Shown here piece by piece: positions 17,084 to 17,690 of a DNA stretch of 17,690 nt. The notes below the pieces were generated by a model, which was not told the origin of the DNA, searched no databases, and saw only the letters and a list, made by a program, of their open reading frames with translations. The stretch spans positions 1 through 17,690 of the forward strand of contig JASAOO010003024.1 of assembly GCA_030849075.1 (NCBI GenBank). The letters are read 5' to 3'. This stretch comes from Zelonia costaricensis. Its lineage: Eukaryota > Euglenozoa > Kinetoplastea > Trypanosomatida > Trypanosomatidae. How positions within the stretch are numbered: the first letter of the stretch is position 1; every line of letters starts with the position of its first letter. The translations under genes and the position numbers were made by a program.

Positions 17084-17102
17084 AACACACACACACACAC
17101 AC
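17084..17102. repeat. Short (CA)n microsatellite
   Basis: An uninterrupted CA run in the presumed 3' UTR of the gene entering from the right. Its sense-strand form is GT. Confidence 0.85.
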
Positions 17103-17574
17103 GCACGAAGAAGAAGATGACCGAACCACTGGCGCCTGCGATCGAGGGGAAGAACAGGACGCACCGCAGAGGAGCACCCGTTAAGGAGCGCGTAACACGA
17201 GAGGAGACGGGGGTGGTGGTGGTGGAGGTGGTGGAAAGGGCGCGCTACGCTGCAGCGGCGCACTTCTTGTACATGAGGAGGTCCGTGCCAGGACGTGCGT
17301 GTGGGAGCACATCGGCGATGCGAGGAGGAGGAGGGAGGGGGAGCAACGGAGGATGCAGCACATCCCTGCCCTTCCGCTACACTAGGCCATGCGTGCCCGC
17401 CGATCTCGCGTTAAGTGGAGATGGGGAGGGAGGGAGAGTGGGGGAGGGTTTCCATGGTGCAACGACATCAAGCCAACCGCCGCAAAGAGAAGAAACAAAA
17501 TAGGGCCGATCAATAGAGCCTACACAACACGCGCAGGATCACGGGTGGGGGTGAGGGGGGGGTGCAGGCCCCGG

Positions 17575-17690
17575 CTACTCCTCCCACGGCCCCACCGACG
17601 GTTCCGGCGCCTCCTCCGCTGCGCGTGCCTGCGCGGCGGCGGCGGCGGCGGCCACAGCGGCCGTCGCGGAGGGCCGCGTACTGCCGCGGC
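17575..17690 (-). CDS. C-terminal end of an unidentified protein, cut by the window edge
   Basis: Reading the minus strand inward from the edge gives 37 codons and a TAG at 17577-17575. The residues begin RGSTRPSATAA, run through a seven-Ala stretch coded almost only by GCC, and end EEAPEPSVGPWEE. High-GC third positions, an acidic C-terminus and the abrupt change to repeat-rich spacer after the stop fit a real gene end in the same orientation as its neighbours. Too little is present for an assignment. Its gene would be transcribed just before the 1197-residue protein gene. Confidence 0.6.
   Translation of the reverse strand, partial: RGSTRPSATAAVAAAAAAAQARAAEEAPEPSVGPWEE

Larger units (their letters stand above)
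15905..17574. other. Spacer upstream of the 1197-residue protein gene
   Basis: No gene is supportable. The left 240 bases would be the 5' UTR, with a candidate splice tract at 16145-16200; within that UTR a plus-strand C/T stretch appears at 16043-16075. G-rich plus-strand blocks follow at about 16300-16395 and 16855-16910 and at 17000-17030. A 7-bp inverted repeat with CACGTG cores lies at 16752-16770, and a CA repeat at about 17084-17102. The right end is the presumed 3' UTR of the gene entering from the right edge. Confidence 0.65.

Overview
The window looks like nuclear DNA of a trypanosomatid of the Leishmania/Leptomonas/Crithidia group. All supportable genes lie on the minus strand, lack introns and have high-GC third positions. 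They are separated by 0.8-2 kb spacers full of homopolymer runs and CA/GT microsatellites. Most spacers are pyrimidine-rich on the coding strand, as expected for trans-splice acceptor tracts in a polycistronic unit transcribed leftward. Coding sequence is only about 44% of the window. One undetermined base (n at 8752) suggests a draft assembly.

Layout in transcription order (right to left): 17575-17690, the C-terminal end of a gene entering from the right; 12311-15904, a 1197-residue, mostly disordered protein of unknown function with a duplicated His-rich module and a cysteine cluster; 9281-10834, a dual-specificity phosphatase-like protein whose catalytic domain is split by a very large insertion; 6417-7205, a histidine-phosphatase superfamily enzyme with all core catalytic residues; 4243-5622, a protein with a cereblon-type CULT (thalidomide-binding) domain; 2079-2513, a small Cys-rich, probably GPI-anchored surface protein of the PSA/surface antigen-like type. 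Positions 1-2078 hold no gene I can support and probably contain upstream sequence of the next gene to the left.

The genes do not form an evident pathway. Trypanosomatid polycistrons usually group unrelated genes, so the adjacency of two phosphatases and a CULT protein should not be read as a functional operon. Regulation would be expected mainly through splice sites and UTRs. Candidate acceptor AGs can be placed for several genes, and the 3'-UTR parts of some spacers show islands where pyrimidine polarity flips to the plus strand.

The most interesting items are the CULT protein, which keeps the four zinc cysteines and two of the three cage tryptophans but has Phe at the first; the exact spacing duplication of a six-cysteine module in the surface protein; the split phosphatase domain; and the unrecognised 1197-residue protein.
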